A DNA stretch of 8,692 nucleotides from Bacillota bacterium (GTDB lineage Bacteria; Bacillota; Clostridia; Christensenellales; Aristaeellaceae), in NCBI GenBank assembly GCA_023415715.1, contig JAEZJP010000124.1, forward strand, positions 1-8,692. The letters run 5' to 3'. The notes under the pieces were generated by a model, which saw nothing but the letters and a program-made list of their open reading frames with translations, did not search any database and was not told where the DNA came from. The translations under genes were made by a program, and so were the position numbers. Numbering within the stretch: the first letter of the stretch is position 1; each line of letters opens with the position of its first letter. This document shows, one piece after another, positions 1-6,369 of the stretch.

Positions 1-40
1 AACGTACATACTCCGCAGCGCGGATATCAATCGTTTTCAA
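1..40 (-). CDS. 5' end of an unidentified gene (partial, runs off the left edge)
   Basis: Read on the minus strand, a strong ribosome binding site AAAGGAGG (51-58) lies 10 bases before a TTG codon at 40-38. That TTG opens a frame reading (M)KTIDIRAAEYVR to the window edge. The same frame has a stop a short distance upstream and no ATG or GTG in between, so TTG is the likely start. Only 13 residues are visible and no family can be named. An overlapping ATG-started frame in this area stops after about 26 codons and has no comparable RBS. The call rests on the RBS and start geometry alone. Confidence 0.35.
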   Translation of the reverse strand, partial: MKTIDIRAAEYVR

Positions 41-267
41 GGGTTGGCGGCCTCCTTTTGTGAACGGGCATAATCAATATAAAACCATTGTATCGTTTTA
101 GCCACATGAGCGCAAGCGGTCCTATCATTCCTTCTCCATATTCGAAAATTCTCCCCTTCGGTAATTTCTTGTTTTCAATTTATGATACCTATTTCTGCTT
201 TCGTTTTTATTTGAAATATCAGGGATAAATTTCCACACCCAAACCGTTTGGATCAATAAGGAAAAAA

Positions 268-285
268 ATGAAACCGGGTGAATGA
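268..285 (+). CDS. Possible five-codon leader ORF (MKPGE) coupled to the SH3-module gene
   Basis: An AAGGA motif at 258-262 sits five bases before an ATG at 268. That frame encodes MKPGE and stops with TGA at 283-285, directly abutting the ATG of the next gene at 286. The downstream ATG itself has only a weak GGGTG (276-280) as its RBS. Ribosomes ending on the mini-ORF could re-initiate on the larger gene (translational coupling). That is inference: the element is short and could be chance, or the AAGGA could simply be a distant RBS for the large gene. Confidence 0.3.
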   Translation: MKPGE

Positions 286-1674
286 ATGAAGCGCTTATTC
301 CTTATCATCCAGTTAACGCTGACCATGATTTTGGTATCATCGTACCCGGCCTTGGCATGTAATCCTGAAGTTTGTTTTGTCAACACATCAGATTTATACA
401 GTCTCGCGCCGCTTCGTCAACATCCCGACCCAAACGCGAAGGTTTTGTGCAACTTCTATACGGGTGTGGGCTTTGACATTCTGTCCGAGGAGAACTGTTT
501 CTTTGCGGTACGAATTGATGGTATTCCAGGTCTTGATGAATTACCGGAAACCTTTTTCCACGAAGAAGAAGAGCAGCATCCTCATGGCTATATTGCCAAA
601 GCCGATGTCTTGACAATGCTTTGGCAGCCACTGGACACCTTTTATAACCTTTTGCCCAAGGCGGCTGTCCCTGCCGCTGCCGATGCAATGGTAACATTGC
701 TATCGGCACCCAGCCCGTCTGCTGCGCCGCAAGCTTCTGTTTTGCCTGGCGCGGAGTATACGCTGCTTGGGAAAATGGACGGCTTTGCATTGGTTGTAAC
801 CAATTACGATGATAACTACATTTGGGGTTATCTGCCTGAGGAGCAGGTTCAATCGGATAGCCTCTCCAAGGGATTTCCGGCAGATTTTACATGTGAACGC
901 CCGGATTATTACGCTTCCGCCTTTCCTTTCAGCTATGCTTTGGTGAATCCGGCGGAAGACAACTCCATGGTGCCGCTTCTCCCCGCTCCTGATAAGAACA
1001 CCACCCCGATAGCCGTTTATCACTGCGGTACCGTGGTGCAGATTCTTTCCACAGAAACATCGTTTTGCCGCGTTCGAACCGTTGATCATGAGGGATACAT
1101 CGACAAGGCGCTTTTGCAACTGGACGGCGAAAAGGGCAAGCCAGTACTGACCGGCATTTCCTATTACCGCATCTCTCTTACAGGAGAGACTGTAGCGTTA
1201 TACAGTTTCCCGGATGTACGTGCCTTAAAGCTTGGCGATATTGATACCGTTGATGTTACAATCTTGGGAATCGCGGGCAGCTGGTATTTTGTGCAGATTC
1301 CTTATGATTACTGGTCTGGCCGTACATTTCAAGGGTTTATGCAACCTGATCAACGCGCCGGACAGGGAATCAATACAACAGGCTCCCGCAATTATGGCGT
1401 TTTGGTATTGCCCGAAGGGATGCATAGGCTGCCGCTCTACTCTGCCCCGTCCCTTAACACAGAAGTACTGGGCCAATACTTTTCCACCACCCAGGTCGAA
1501 ATTCTGGAAGCGGTCAATGCCCCGGAAGAAGATATCTCGTCGGGGCTGGAATTGATTGAGTATTCAGACTGGCGGAACGACGGTTTTTTCAGGGTGCTAG
1601 CGGATGGCCGAGAGGGGTATATGCAGGCACTTTTTGTAATTGTGCTGCATAGATCCAATCCCTCGACATGGTGA
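286..1674 (+). CDS. Secreted protein with about five SH3-like modules
   Basis: This 462-residue protein starts with a classical signal peptide: MKR, then a hydrophobic stretch at ~4-20, then PALA before C25. The ALA-C junction fits signal peptidase I; it is a poor lipobox because position -3 is Ala. The mature part looks like repeated bacterial SH3-like (SH3b) modules, each closing with an aromatic-Gly-Tyr strand: GYIAKADVL (101-109), GYLPEEQV (181-188), GYIDKALL (270-277), GFMQPDQ (350-356) and GYMQALFV (444-451). Within modules, phrases such as 'LYSAPSLNTEVLGQY' and 'VVQILSTETSFCRVRT' match the usual SH3b strand order. SH3b domains typically bind peptidoglycan or other cell-surface ligands, but no catalytic domain is attached, so the partner is unknown. 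The gene ends 31 bases from the convergent 1706-2017 gene; no clear terminator is visible between them. Confidence 0.72.
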   Translation: MKRLFLIIQLTLTMILVSSYPALACNPEVCFVNTSDLYSLAPLRQHPDPNAKVLCNFYTGVGFDILSEENCFFAVRIDGIPGLDELPETFFHEEEEQHPHGYIAKADVLTMLWQPLDTFYNLLPKAAVPAAADAMVTLLSAPSPSAAPQASVLPGAEYTLLGKMDGFALVVTNYDDNYIWGYLPEEQVQSDSLSKGFPADFTCERPDYYASAFPFSYALVNPAEDNSMVPLLPAPDKNTTPIAVYHCGTVVQILSTETSFCRVRTVDHEGYIDKALLQLDGEKGKPVLTGISYYRISLTGETVALYSFPDVRALKLGDIDTVDVTILGIAGSWYFVQIPYDYWSGRTFQGFMQPDQRAGQGINTTGSRNYGVLVLPEGMHRLPLYSAPSLNTEVLGQYFSTTQVEILEAVNAPEEDISSGLELIEYSDWRNDGFFRVLADGREGYMQALFVIVLHRSNPSTW

Positions 1675-1705
1675 TGGCATCTCATAATCAACTAAAATAA
1701 GGCTT

Positions 1706-2017
1706 TCACCGGATTTGTGTTACCTTGCCATAAATGTTTCTCCGATTCGTCCACCCATTTACATGCCCGTGATTATTGCTGATCTGATATTGATCATTCT
1801 TTATTGCTGATATCTTGTGAAGATAAAAGTGTCCGTTTACCTTCACAAAAACAACATCATCTTTTTCCAGAACCGTATCCTCTTTAACGGGTGTAACCTC
1901 GCAGATTTGCGCAGATTTTATGATCGGAGTCATGGATTGACCGAACCCTTGAACGAAACACACCTCTCCATCTTGCAGCTTCTTCGCGGTTATAACATTC
2001 TCTTTGTCAAACCCCAT
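1706..2017 (-). CDS. S24/S26-fold (LexA/UmuD-like) protein without DNA-binding domain
   Basis: I place the start at the ATG at 2017, giving 103 residues, because GGAGGGAGGAGAT sits immediately before it. A longer reading from 2080 would add 21 residues without an RBS of that quality. The protein has the core of the LexA/UmuD peptidase fold: GFGQSMTPII with the expected nucleophile Ser28, then DDVVFVKVNGHFYLHKI (53-69), then the conserved-looking tail NNHGHVNGW (81-89) and IYGKV. Where LexA and UmuD have the general-base Lys (E. coli LexA VTVKRL), this protein appears to have His67 (FYLHKI), as in archaeal/ER-type and SipW-type signal peptidases. There is no helix-turn-helix and no membrane segment. 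Divergent placement beside a Y-family polymerase suggests a UmuD-like accessory or regulatory role. Proteolytic activity is not established. I found no convincing promoter of its own. Confidence 0.72.
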   Translation of the reverse strand: MGFDKENVITAKKLQDGEVCFVQGFGQSMTPIIKSAQICEVTPVKEDTVLEKDDVVFVKVNGHFYLHKISAIKNDQYQISNNHGHVNGWTNRRNIYGKVTQIR

Positions 2018-2082
2018 ATCTCCTCCCTCCTCTATATAGATAATTCCTTTATTTAACAATGTATGCCACAATGTGTGCATCC

Positions 2083-2129
2083 AAATGTTCTCATTGCATT
2101 TCAGTCCCGCAAAATGTTATCATCTGCAT
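2083..2129 (+). repeat. Imperfect direct repeats in the divergent S24-like/polymerase intergenic region
   Basis: AAATGTTCTCATTGCAT (2083-2099) and AAATGTTATCATCTGCAT (2112-2129) differ by one substitution in the first 12 bases, then by a short indel. Their starts are 29 bases apart. They lie between the two divergent genes, upstream of the SOS box, so they could bind a second regulator. AT-rich chance similarity is possible. Confidence 0.35.
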
Positions 2130-2133
2130 AAGG

Positions 2134-2145
2134 GAACGTCAGTTC
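2134..2145 (+). promoter_or_regulatory. LexA/DinR-type SOS box
   Basis: The sequence GAACGTCAGTTC is an exact match to the core Gram-positive LexA (DinR) operator GAAC-N4-GTTC. It ends 26 bases before the start codon of the Y-family polymerase and just before a TATAAT, which is ideal for blocking transcription until DNA damage triggers LexA self-cleavage. No second box is seen closer to the divergent S24-like gene, so joint control of that gene is possible but not shown. Confidence 0.85.
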
Positions 2146-2148
2146 TCA

Positions 2149-2154
2149 TATAAT
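2149..2154 (+). promoter_or_regulatory. Candidate -10 element (TATAAT) for the polymerase operon
   Basis: A perfect TATAAT begins three bases after the SOS box. The -35 position at 17-18 bases spacing (around 2125-2131) is a poor match. If it is used, transcription would begin near 2161, leaving a very short leader in which GAGG (2161-2164) is the only RBS. An upstream start is therefore an alternative. Confidence 0.4.
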
Positions 2155-2171
2155 AAGGATGAGGCGATAGT

Positions 2172-3413
2172 ATGGAGCGCGTTGTCCTGCACTGTGACGC
2201 AAACTCTTTTTATGCGTCTGTCTGCTGTTCGGATTTTCCGATTTACCGCGGGCTGCCTTTGGCCGTGTGCGGCCGGCAAGAGGAACGTCACGGAATTGTT
2301 CTTGCAGCCACCCGGGAGGCAAAGAAACTGGGCATCAAAACAGGCATGACCAATGGCGATGCACGCAAACTCTGCCCCCGGTTGGTTATACAGCCGCCAG
2401 ACTACCCTGAATACATGCGCTTTTCCCGGCACATGACTGGCATCTATCGGGAGTATACGCCTCTTGTACAAAGCTTTGGTCTGGACGAATCCTGGGTTGA
2501 TATTTCGAATCCCGGCGTCACCCTAAAAGACGGTGAGCATTTGGCCACCCAGCTTCGCCGCCGCGTTTGGGATGAGTTGGGGATCACCATATCGGTGGGA
2601 GTGTCGTTCAACAAGATATTCGCTAAGCTGGGCTCCGACCTGAAGAAGCCAGATGCCACTACAGTCATTAGCCGCGAAAATTATCGTGAACTTATTTGGC
2701 CTTTACCTACATCTGATCTGTTATATGTCGGCAATAAAAATTCCCCGAAGCTCGCCTATTATGGCATCGAGACAATAGGCGACCTGGCAAATGCATCGCC
2801 TGAGCTGATGAAGCAGATCATGGGAAAGAACGGCCTTACACTCTTGGATTTTGCCCGCGGTGAAGATCAAACACCCGTAGAGGAATGTGACGCCATCAAG
2901 TCCATCGGTAACAGCGCCACATTGCCCCACGATGTCACAACCAAGGAGGAAGCTGCCTCTGCCATTTATATGATCTCAGAGTCCGTAGCTGCCCGCCTGC
3001 GTGATAATGGCCTTAAGGCACGCTGCATCAGCATCGGAGTGCGGGATACCACACTCAATTGGGCTGGATGCCAGCGCACTATCGACCATGCAACCGCCTT
3101 ATCAGGTGAGATCGCCAAGACCGCTATTGATTTGTTCTGCAGACGATATACCGGCAGGCTTCCATTGCGCAGTATGGGTGTACACTGCAGTTCCCTGGTG
3201 CCCGATAGCGCCCCGGAACAAACAGATTTATTTGGAAATGCGCTCCGTCGTGAGAAAGAATTGTCTCTTGCCCGATCCATTGACGACATCCGCCGGCGTT
3301 GGGGTCACCAGATCATTCAGCGTGCTGTCGTGCTTGCAGACCCGCTTTTTGCGAAGGTAAACCCAAAGGAGGAACACCTGATTCACCCTGTCAGCTACTT
3401 TAATTCCAAGTAA
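2172..3413 (+). CDS. dinB: Y-family DNA polymerase (DinB/UvrX-like, translesion synthesis)
   Basis: This 413-residue protein has the normal length and full architecture of a DinB-type polymerase. The palm carries LHCDANSFYASV with metal ligand Asp9 and the bulky steric-gate Phe13, followed by SFGLDESWVD with the catalytic Asp105-Glu106 pair. The stretch SVGVSFNKIFAKLGSDLKKP (141-160) is also characteristic. A helix-hairpin-helix thumb lies near 186-206 (GIETIGDLA) and the little-finger domain at roughly 242-345. The C-terminal QTDLF (350-354) fits a beta-clamp binding motif. It should copy past damaged DNA bases in the cytoplasm at the cost of fidelity. GAGG (2161-2164) precedes the ATG, and an SOS box upstream indicates LexA control. 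It leads an operon with two small genes; the next RBS overlaps its stop codon. DinB versus the UvrX/DinB2 branch cannot be settled by eye. Confidence 0.93.
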   Translation: MERVVLHCDANSFYASVCCSDFPIYRGLPLAVCGRQEERHGIVLAATREAKKLGIKTGMTNGDARKLCPRLVIQPPDYPEYMRFSRHMTGIYREYTPLVQSFGLDESWVDISNPGVTLKDGEHLATQLRRRVWDELGITISVGVSFNKIFAKLGSDLKKPDATTVISRENYRELIWPLPTSDLLYVGNKNSPKLAYYGIETIGDLANASPELMKQIMGKNGLTLLDFARGEDQTPVEECDAIKSIGNSATLPHDVTTKEEAASAIYMISESVAARLRDNGLKARCISIGVRDTTLNWAGCQRTIDHATALSGEIAKTAIDLFCRRYTGRLPLRSMGVHCSSLVPDSAPEQTDLFGNALRREKELSLARSIDDIRRRWGHQIIQRAVVLADPLFAKVNPKEEHLIHPVSYFNSK

Positions 3414-3425
3414 GGAGGCATTCCC

Positions 3426-3755
3426 ATGGACCTGCAGGATGTATGCATTGACCGCTTATCACGCCTCACCCCGCGCGTTCAGCAGCGTATGGCTGACAAT
3501 TGGAACATGTTTGATGCGCTGCAGCTTCATCAACTGCTCACCTCCGGGGCACCCATTGAGCAGGCCGCTGCTGCCCAGTACACAGCAGGGGATGTCTATG
3601 AAACCGTTGCAGTATACCTGGACGAATTTGCCCGGCAGGCAGCGGAGGAATCTACCGCTGTACCATCCTTTTATCTGGACCCTAAACTGTACCAGAAACT
3701 TGCCTACATGGCGAAACATGGCCTCAGTTTCAAAAAAGGGGAACTTCCTATATAA
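3426..3755 (+). CDS. Small uncharacterised protein of the polymerase operon (109 aa)
   Basis: The ATG at 3426 follows AAGGAGG (3412-3418), which overlaps the TAA of the polymerase gene; the intergenic gap is only 12 bases, so co-transcription is near certain. The protein is soluble, predicted mostly helical and Ala/Gln-rich, with no signal peptide or membrane segment. Visible features are an amphipathic start (LSRLTPRVQQRMADNWNMF), a helix with QAAAAQYTAGDVYETVAVYL in the middle, and a basic tail (YMAKHGLSFKKGELPI). I do not recognise the family. In Bacillus-type operons the equivalent position after a UvrX/DinB2 polymerase is often held by a YolD-like protein of similar size, but I see no YolD signature here. 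A polymerase partner or regulator is a reasonable guess from position only. A larger out-of-frame ORF across this and the next gene is rejected because both of these have proper RBSs. Confidence 0.7.
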   Translation: MDLQDVCIDRLSRLTPRVQQRMADNWNMFDALQLHQLLTSGAPIEQAAAAQYTAGDVYETVAVYLDEFARQAAEESTAVPSFYLDPKLYQKLAYMAKHGLSFKKGELPI

Positions 3756-3776
3756 GTATCGAAAGGAGAAATTTCT

Positions 3777-4031
3777 GTGGCAGCACCGTCCGCCCCAATT
3801 TACTTACGTGTGGATGCAACATTTAAACCTGACGGCACAATCGTGCCAACTACTCTTTACTGGACCGATGGCACACCCTTCACCATCGACCATATTTCGG
3901 ATGTCCGCCCCGGAAACAGCCGCAAGCATGGCGGTTCGGGTACGATGTATGTTATCCGGATCCGTGGAAGAGAGAGGTTTCTTTTTTGCGTACAGAATAG
4001 ATGGTTCATTGAAGAAAAAGATACTGCATAA
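3777..4031 (+). CDS. Small uncharacterised protein, third gene of the polymerase operon (84 aa, GTG start)
   Basis: The GTG start at 3777 has AAAGGAG (3762-3768) eight bases before it, and the gene follows the 109-residue gene by 21 bases. The protein reads as a compact beta-rich domain: IYLRVDATFKPDGTIVPTTL, then YWTDGTPFTIDHISDVRPG, then YVIRIRGRERFLF and WFIEE near the end. From memory, small proteins with this pattern (Asp-Gly-Thr/Arg...Pro; Ile-Asp-x-Val-x-Asp-Val-Arg-Pro; Arg-Trp-Phe-Val/Ile-Glu) occur in Firmicutes, often near DNA-repair polymerases. I know no assigned function and cannot verify this here. The operon ends after it at the 4115-4150 hairpin. An SOS-linked role is inferred from context. 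Confidence 0.7.
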   Translation: MAAPSAPIYLRVDATFKPDGTIVPTTLYWTDGTPFTIDHISDVRPGNSRKHGGSGTMYVIRIRGRERFLFCVQNRWFIEEKDTA

Positions 4032-4114
4032 CAATTCCTTAGTTAAATAGAAATGTGCCACCCCGGCACTTGGCCAGGCCGGCGCTGCTATGCGTGCCAT
4101 CCATTTCGGAAAAT

Positions 4115-4150
4115 AATACATGGAGTTGCGAACATGCTCCATGTATTTTT
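4115..4150 (+). terminator. Rho-independent terminator of the polymerase operon
   Basis: AATACATGGAG (4115-4125) pairs perfectly over 11 bases with CTCCATGTATT (4137-4147), with an 11-base loop. The stem runs into TTTTT followed by C and four more T. It lies 84 bases after the last operon gene and just upstream of the GH127 promoter. Confidence 0.85.
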
Positions 4151-4160
4151 CTTTTAACCA

Positions 4161-4169
4161 TGGTATACT
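4161..4169 (+). promoter_or_regulatory. Extended -10 promoter candidate for the GH127 gene
   Basis: TGGTATACT fits the TG-N-TATAAT extended -10 consensus with one mismatch in the hexamer. No good -35 is present at the usual spacing, which extended -10 promoters can tolerate. Transcription would begin near 4176, giving a leader of about 80 bases before the ATG at 4255. No operator or catabolite-control (cre-like) site was recognised. Confidence 0.45.
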
Positions 4170-4254
4170 TCGTTCATCTGGAATTCTTCAAAAAGCACCT
4201 ATTCTCCATCCCGAATAGAATGGGCGAAACGCACTCATATTGGAGGAATGATTC

Positions 4255-6225
4255 ATGACCGACATGCTCAAGCGCTTTACGGTTTCCGGCGGTTTTATGG
4301 GCCGCTATGAAAAGCTGGTTTCCGATGTGGTGATCCCCTATCAGGAAAAGGTACTGAATGACGAGATCGAAGGCGCCGAAAAGAGCCACGCCATAGAGAA
4401 TTTCAGGGCGGCGGCCGAAATGCTGAAAACAGGCTGTTGCGGCGAAGAATTTTACGGCATGGTCTTTCAGGACAGCGATGTGGCAAAATGGCTGGAGGCG
4501 GCGGCCTATTCGCTGTACCGCCATCCAGATCCAGAGCTTCAAAAGCGCTGCGACGATGTGATTGACTTGATCGAAAGCGCGCAGCAAAAAGACGGCTACC
4601 TGAACACCTATTTTACAGTTAAGGAGCCCGACCGGCGCTGGACGAACCTGCAGGAAGCGCACGAGCTTTACTGCGCCGGGCACATGATGGAAGCCGCAGT
4701 CGCCTATTATGAGTGCACGGGCAAAACAAAGCTTTTGAACGTGATGTGCAAAATGGCGGACCACATTTACAAGCGCTTCGTTACGGATATGGCCGAAGGG
4801 TACCCCGGCCATCCCGAGGTGGAGCTTGCGCTGATGCGTATGTTCAGGTGCACGGGCAACGTAAAATACAAAGAGCTCGCGGAGCACTTCATCAATGTCC
4901 GGGGCGTGGACAGCAATTTCTTCATTCATGAAAGGGAACGCTACCCCTGGTCCGTATGGGGCGGCAAAAACCGTGACATGGCATACTTTCAATGCCACGC
5001 GCCTGTCCGCGAGCAGAAAAAGGCCGTGGGCCACGCCGTACGCGCCGCTTACCTGTACACCGGCATGGCGGACGCCGCCGCGGAATCACATGACGAAAGC
5101 CTGAAACAGGCCTGCAAAACGCTATGGGAAAATATCGTAAATTGCAGGATGTATGTAACCGGCGGCATCGGCTCGGCCTATGAGGGCGAGAAATTCACCG
5201 TGGACTATCACCTGCCCAACGACACCGCGTACGCCGAAACATGCGCTTCCATTGCGCTGATCTTCTTTGCGCGAAAGATGCTGGATATGGAGAAGAACGG
5301 CGGGTACGCCGACGTAATGGAGCGGGCGCTGTACAACTGCGTTCTGGCCGGCATGGAGCTTAACGGCACCAGGTTCTTTTATGTCAACCCGTTGGAGGCG
5401 GTCCCCGGCATTTCAGGGGAGGCGGTCACGCACCATCACGCGCTGCCCACCCGTCCCAAGTGGTTCTCCTGCGCCTGCTGCCCGCCGAATGTGGCACGGC
5501 TGCTTACCTCCCTGGGCAGGTATGCCTGGGGCCAGGAGGGCGATACCCTCTATTCCCATTTGTTCATCTCCGGCACGCTGGACGTAAGCGATACATTGGG
5601 CGGCAAAATTGTTGTGGAGACCGAATACCCTTACGGAAACCGGGTCACGTACAGGTTCGAGCCGGATGGGGAGAAAATGCAAACCGCGCTTGCCATCCGC
5701 CTTCCCGGCTGGAGCGGCAATACAACAATAACGCTTAACGGCGCAAAGATAGCGTACGAAAACAAAGACGGCTGCGCCTATGTGAAGAACGGCGCAAAGA
5801 TTGCGTGCGAAAACAAAGACGGCTACGCCTATGTGAAGGGCGCGTTTTTAAAGGGCGATACCCTTGAAGTCATCTTTGATATGGAAGTCAAGCGGATCTT
5901 TGCTTCCTTAAGTGTCAGCGCGGACAGCGGCAGGGTGGCCTTCCAAAGGGGTCCGCTGGTCTACTGTTTGGAGGGTGTTGACAACGGCGGCGATGTGCTG
6001 TCGCTGTCGGTCAAAAAGGACGGCGACGTGGAAACCATACAATCAGACAAACTGGGCGCCATCGTGGAAATCCATGCTGATGGATACAGAACGGAAAAAA
6101 GCGGTTCGCTCTATTCGTTCAAACGGCCTGAAGTTACACCCTGCGTGCTTAAGCTGATCCCCTATTACGCCTGGGCAAACCGGGGATTGAATGAAATGCG
6201 CGTATGGATCCCGGAAGCGGAATAA
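4255..6225 (+). CDS. GH127-family glycoside hydrolase (beta-L-arabinofuranosidase-like)
   Basis: This 656-residue protein has GGAGG (4242-4246) eight bases before its ATG and no signal peptide, so it is probably cytoplasmic and acts on imported oligosaccharides. It shows the hallmarks of the GH127 (DUF1680) fold: DGYLNTYF, HELYCAGH (136-143) and VTGGIGSAYEGEKF near the centre. By alignment in mind to Bifidobacterium HypBA1, Glu312 (in YEGEKF) matches its acid/base E322. Glu328 and Cys330 (AETCA) and Cys408-Cys409 (CACCPPN) match the zinc cluster and Cys nucleophile. All key residues are present, so activity is plausible. The family removes beta-L-arabinofuranose, but other DUF1680 members cleave rarer sugars, so the substrate is uncertain. 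Residues 495-528 are a tandem duplication of 17 residues. No transporter or sugar regulator lies beside it. Its 3' end is duplicated at 7347-7605. Confidence 0.9.
   Translation: MTDMLKRFTVSGGFMGRYEKLVSDVVIPYQEKVLNDEIEGAEKSHAIENFRAAAEMLKTGCCGEEFYGMVFQDSDVAKWLEAAAYSLYRHPDPELQKRCDDVIDLIESAQQKDGYLNTYFTVKEPDRRWTNLQEAHELYCAGHMMEAAVAYYECTGKTKLLNVMCKMADHIYKRFVTDMAEGYPGHPEVELALMRMFRCTGNVKYKELAEHFINVRGVDSNFFIHERERYPWSVWGGKNRDMAYFQCHAPVREQKKAVGHAVRAAYLYTGMADAAAESHDESLKQACKTLWENIVNCRMYVTGGIGSAYEGEKFTVDYHLPNDTAYAETCASIALIFFARKMLDMEKNGGYADVMERALYNCVLAGMELNGTRFFYVNPLEAVPGISGEAVTHHHALPTRPKWFSCACCPPNVARLLTSLGRYAWGQEGDTLYSHLFISGTLDVSDTLGGKIVVETEYPYGNRVTYRFEPDGEKMQTALAIRLPGWSGNTTITLNGAKIAYENKDGCAYVKNGAKIACENKDGYAYVKGAFLKGDTLEVIFDMEVKRIFASLSVSADSGRVAFQRGPLVYCLEGVDNGGDVLSLSVKKDGDVETIQSDKLGAIVEIHADGYRTEKSGSLYSFKRPEVTPCVLKLIPYYAWANRGLNEMRVWIPEAE
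5737..5838 (+). repeat. 51-bp in-frame tandem duplication inside the GH127 gene
   Basis: Units 5737-5787 and 5788-5838 are adjacent and match at 48 of 51 bases. Each encodes NGAKIA-Y/C-ENKDG-C/Y-AYVK (17 residues, 495-511 and 512-528). Two of the three differences swap Tyr and Cys reciprocally between the units. The duplication lies in the C-terminal beta-sandwich part, away from the catalytic residues, and preserves the frame. Confidence 0.93.
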
Positions 6226-6317
6226 CAGGTGCTTCAACTAAACCTAAAACAAAAGCGCTCAGCACGGAACGTTCCGCCGCGAGCGCTTTTGTTATTGCCA
6301 CAAAACAACTGATGATT
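6059..6317 (+). repeat. Long direct repeat, copy 1 (GH127 3' end plus terminator)
   Basis: This 259-bp segment covers the last ~165 coding bases of the GH127 gene, its stop codon, terminator and ~27 bases beyond. It recurs at 7347-7605. I count about 14 substitutions and two single-base indels (roughly 94% identity). Twelve of the substitutions are transitions. Similarity ends sharply on the right at GATGATT. Confidence 0.93.
6251..6293. terminator. Terminator hairpin after GH127, probably bidirectional
   Basis: AAAAGCGCTC (6251-6260) pairs perfectly with GAGCGCTTTT (6281-6290). The 20-base loop contains its own palindrome CGGAACGTTCCG (6265-6276). On the plus strand it ends in TTTTGTTATT. 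On the minus strand the stem is followed by TTTTGTTTTAGG, so it may also end the convergent hydrolase gene 6370-7197. Confidence 0.85.
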
Positions 6318-6330
6318 ATCTTGATATCAA

Positions 6331-6350
6331 ACCTCCCCAGCCTCCTTCGT
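6331..6350 (+). repeat. Inverted repeat, left copy
   Basis: ACCTCCCCAGCCTCCTTCGT is the reverse complement of 7625-7645 apart from one C in the C-run. It lies 14 bases after copy 1 of the long direct repeat. Its partner lies 20 bases after copy 2 in opposite orientation, so the pair brackets the secreted hydrolase gene and the GH127 remnant. Confidence 0.8.
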
Positions 6351-6369
6351 CTTAAGCCCCATTCATTAG

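Noticed and set aside
2018..2080. Upstream ATG at 2080 as the start of the S24-like protein
   Set aside because: The extra 21 residues have no RBS before them, while the ATG at 2017 follows GGAGGGAGGAG directly.
3439..4050. Long open frame (203 codons) spanning both small genes of the polymerase operon
   Set aside because: It is out of frame with 3426-3755 and 3777-4031, each of which has a strong, well-spaced RBS; its composition looks like an out-of-frame reading and it has no RBS of its own.
4055..4069. GTGCC-ACCCC-GGCAC hairpin after the polymerase operon
   Set aside because: The stem is only 5 bp and no T-run follows; the hairpin at 4115-4150 is the convincing terminator.
4174..5034. 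286-codon minus-strand open frame opposite the GH127 gene
   Set aside because: It lies antisense to well-conserved GH127 coding sequence, has no recognisable domain, and runs through the GH127 promoter and RBS region.
6265..6276. CGGAACGTTCCG as a second LexA box
   Set aside because: GAAC and GTTC here have no four-base spacer, and the palindrome is the loop of a terminator, not near a gene start.
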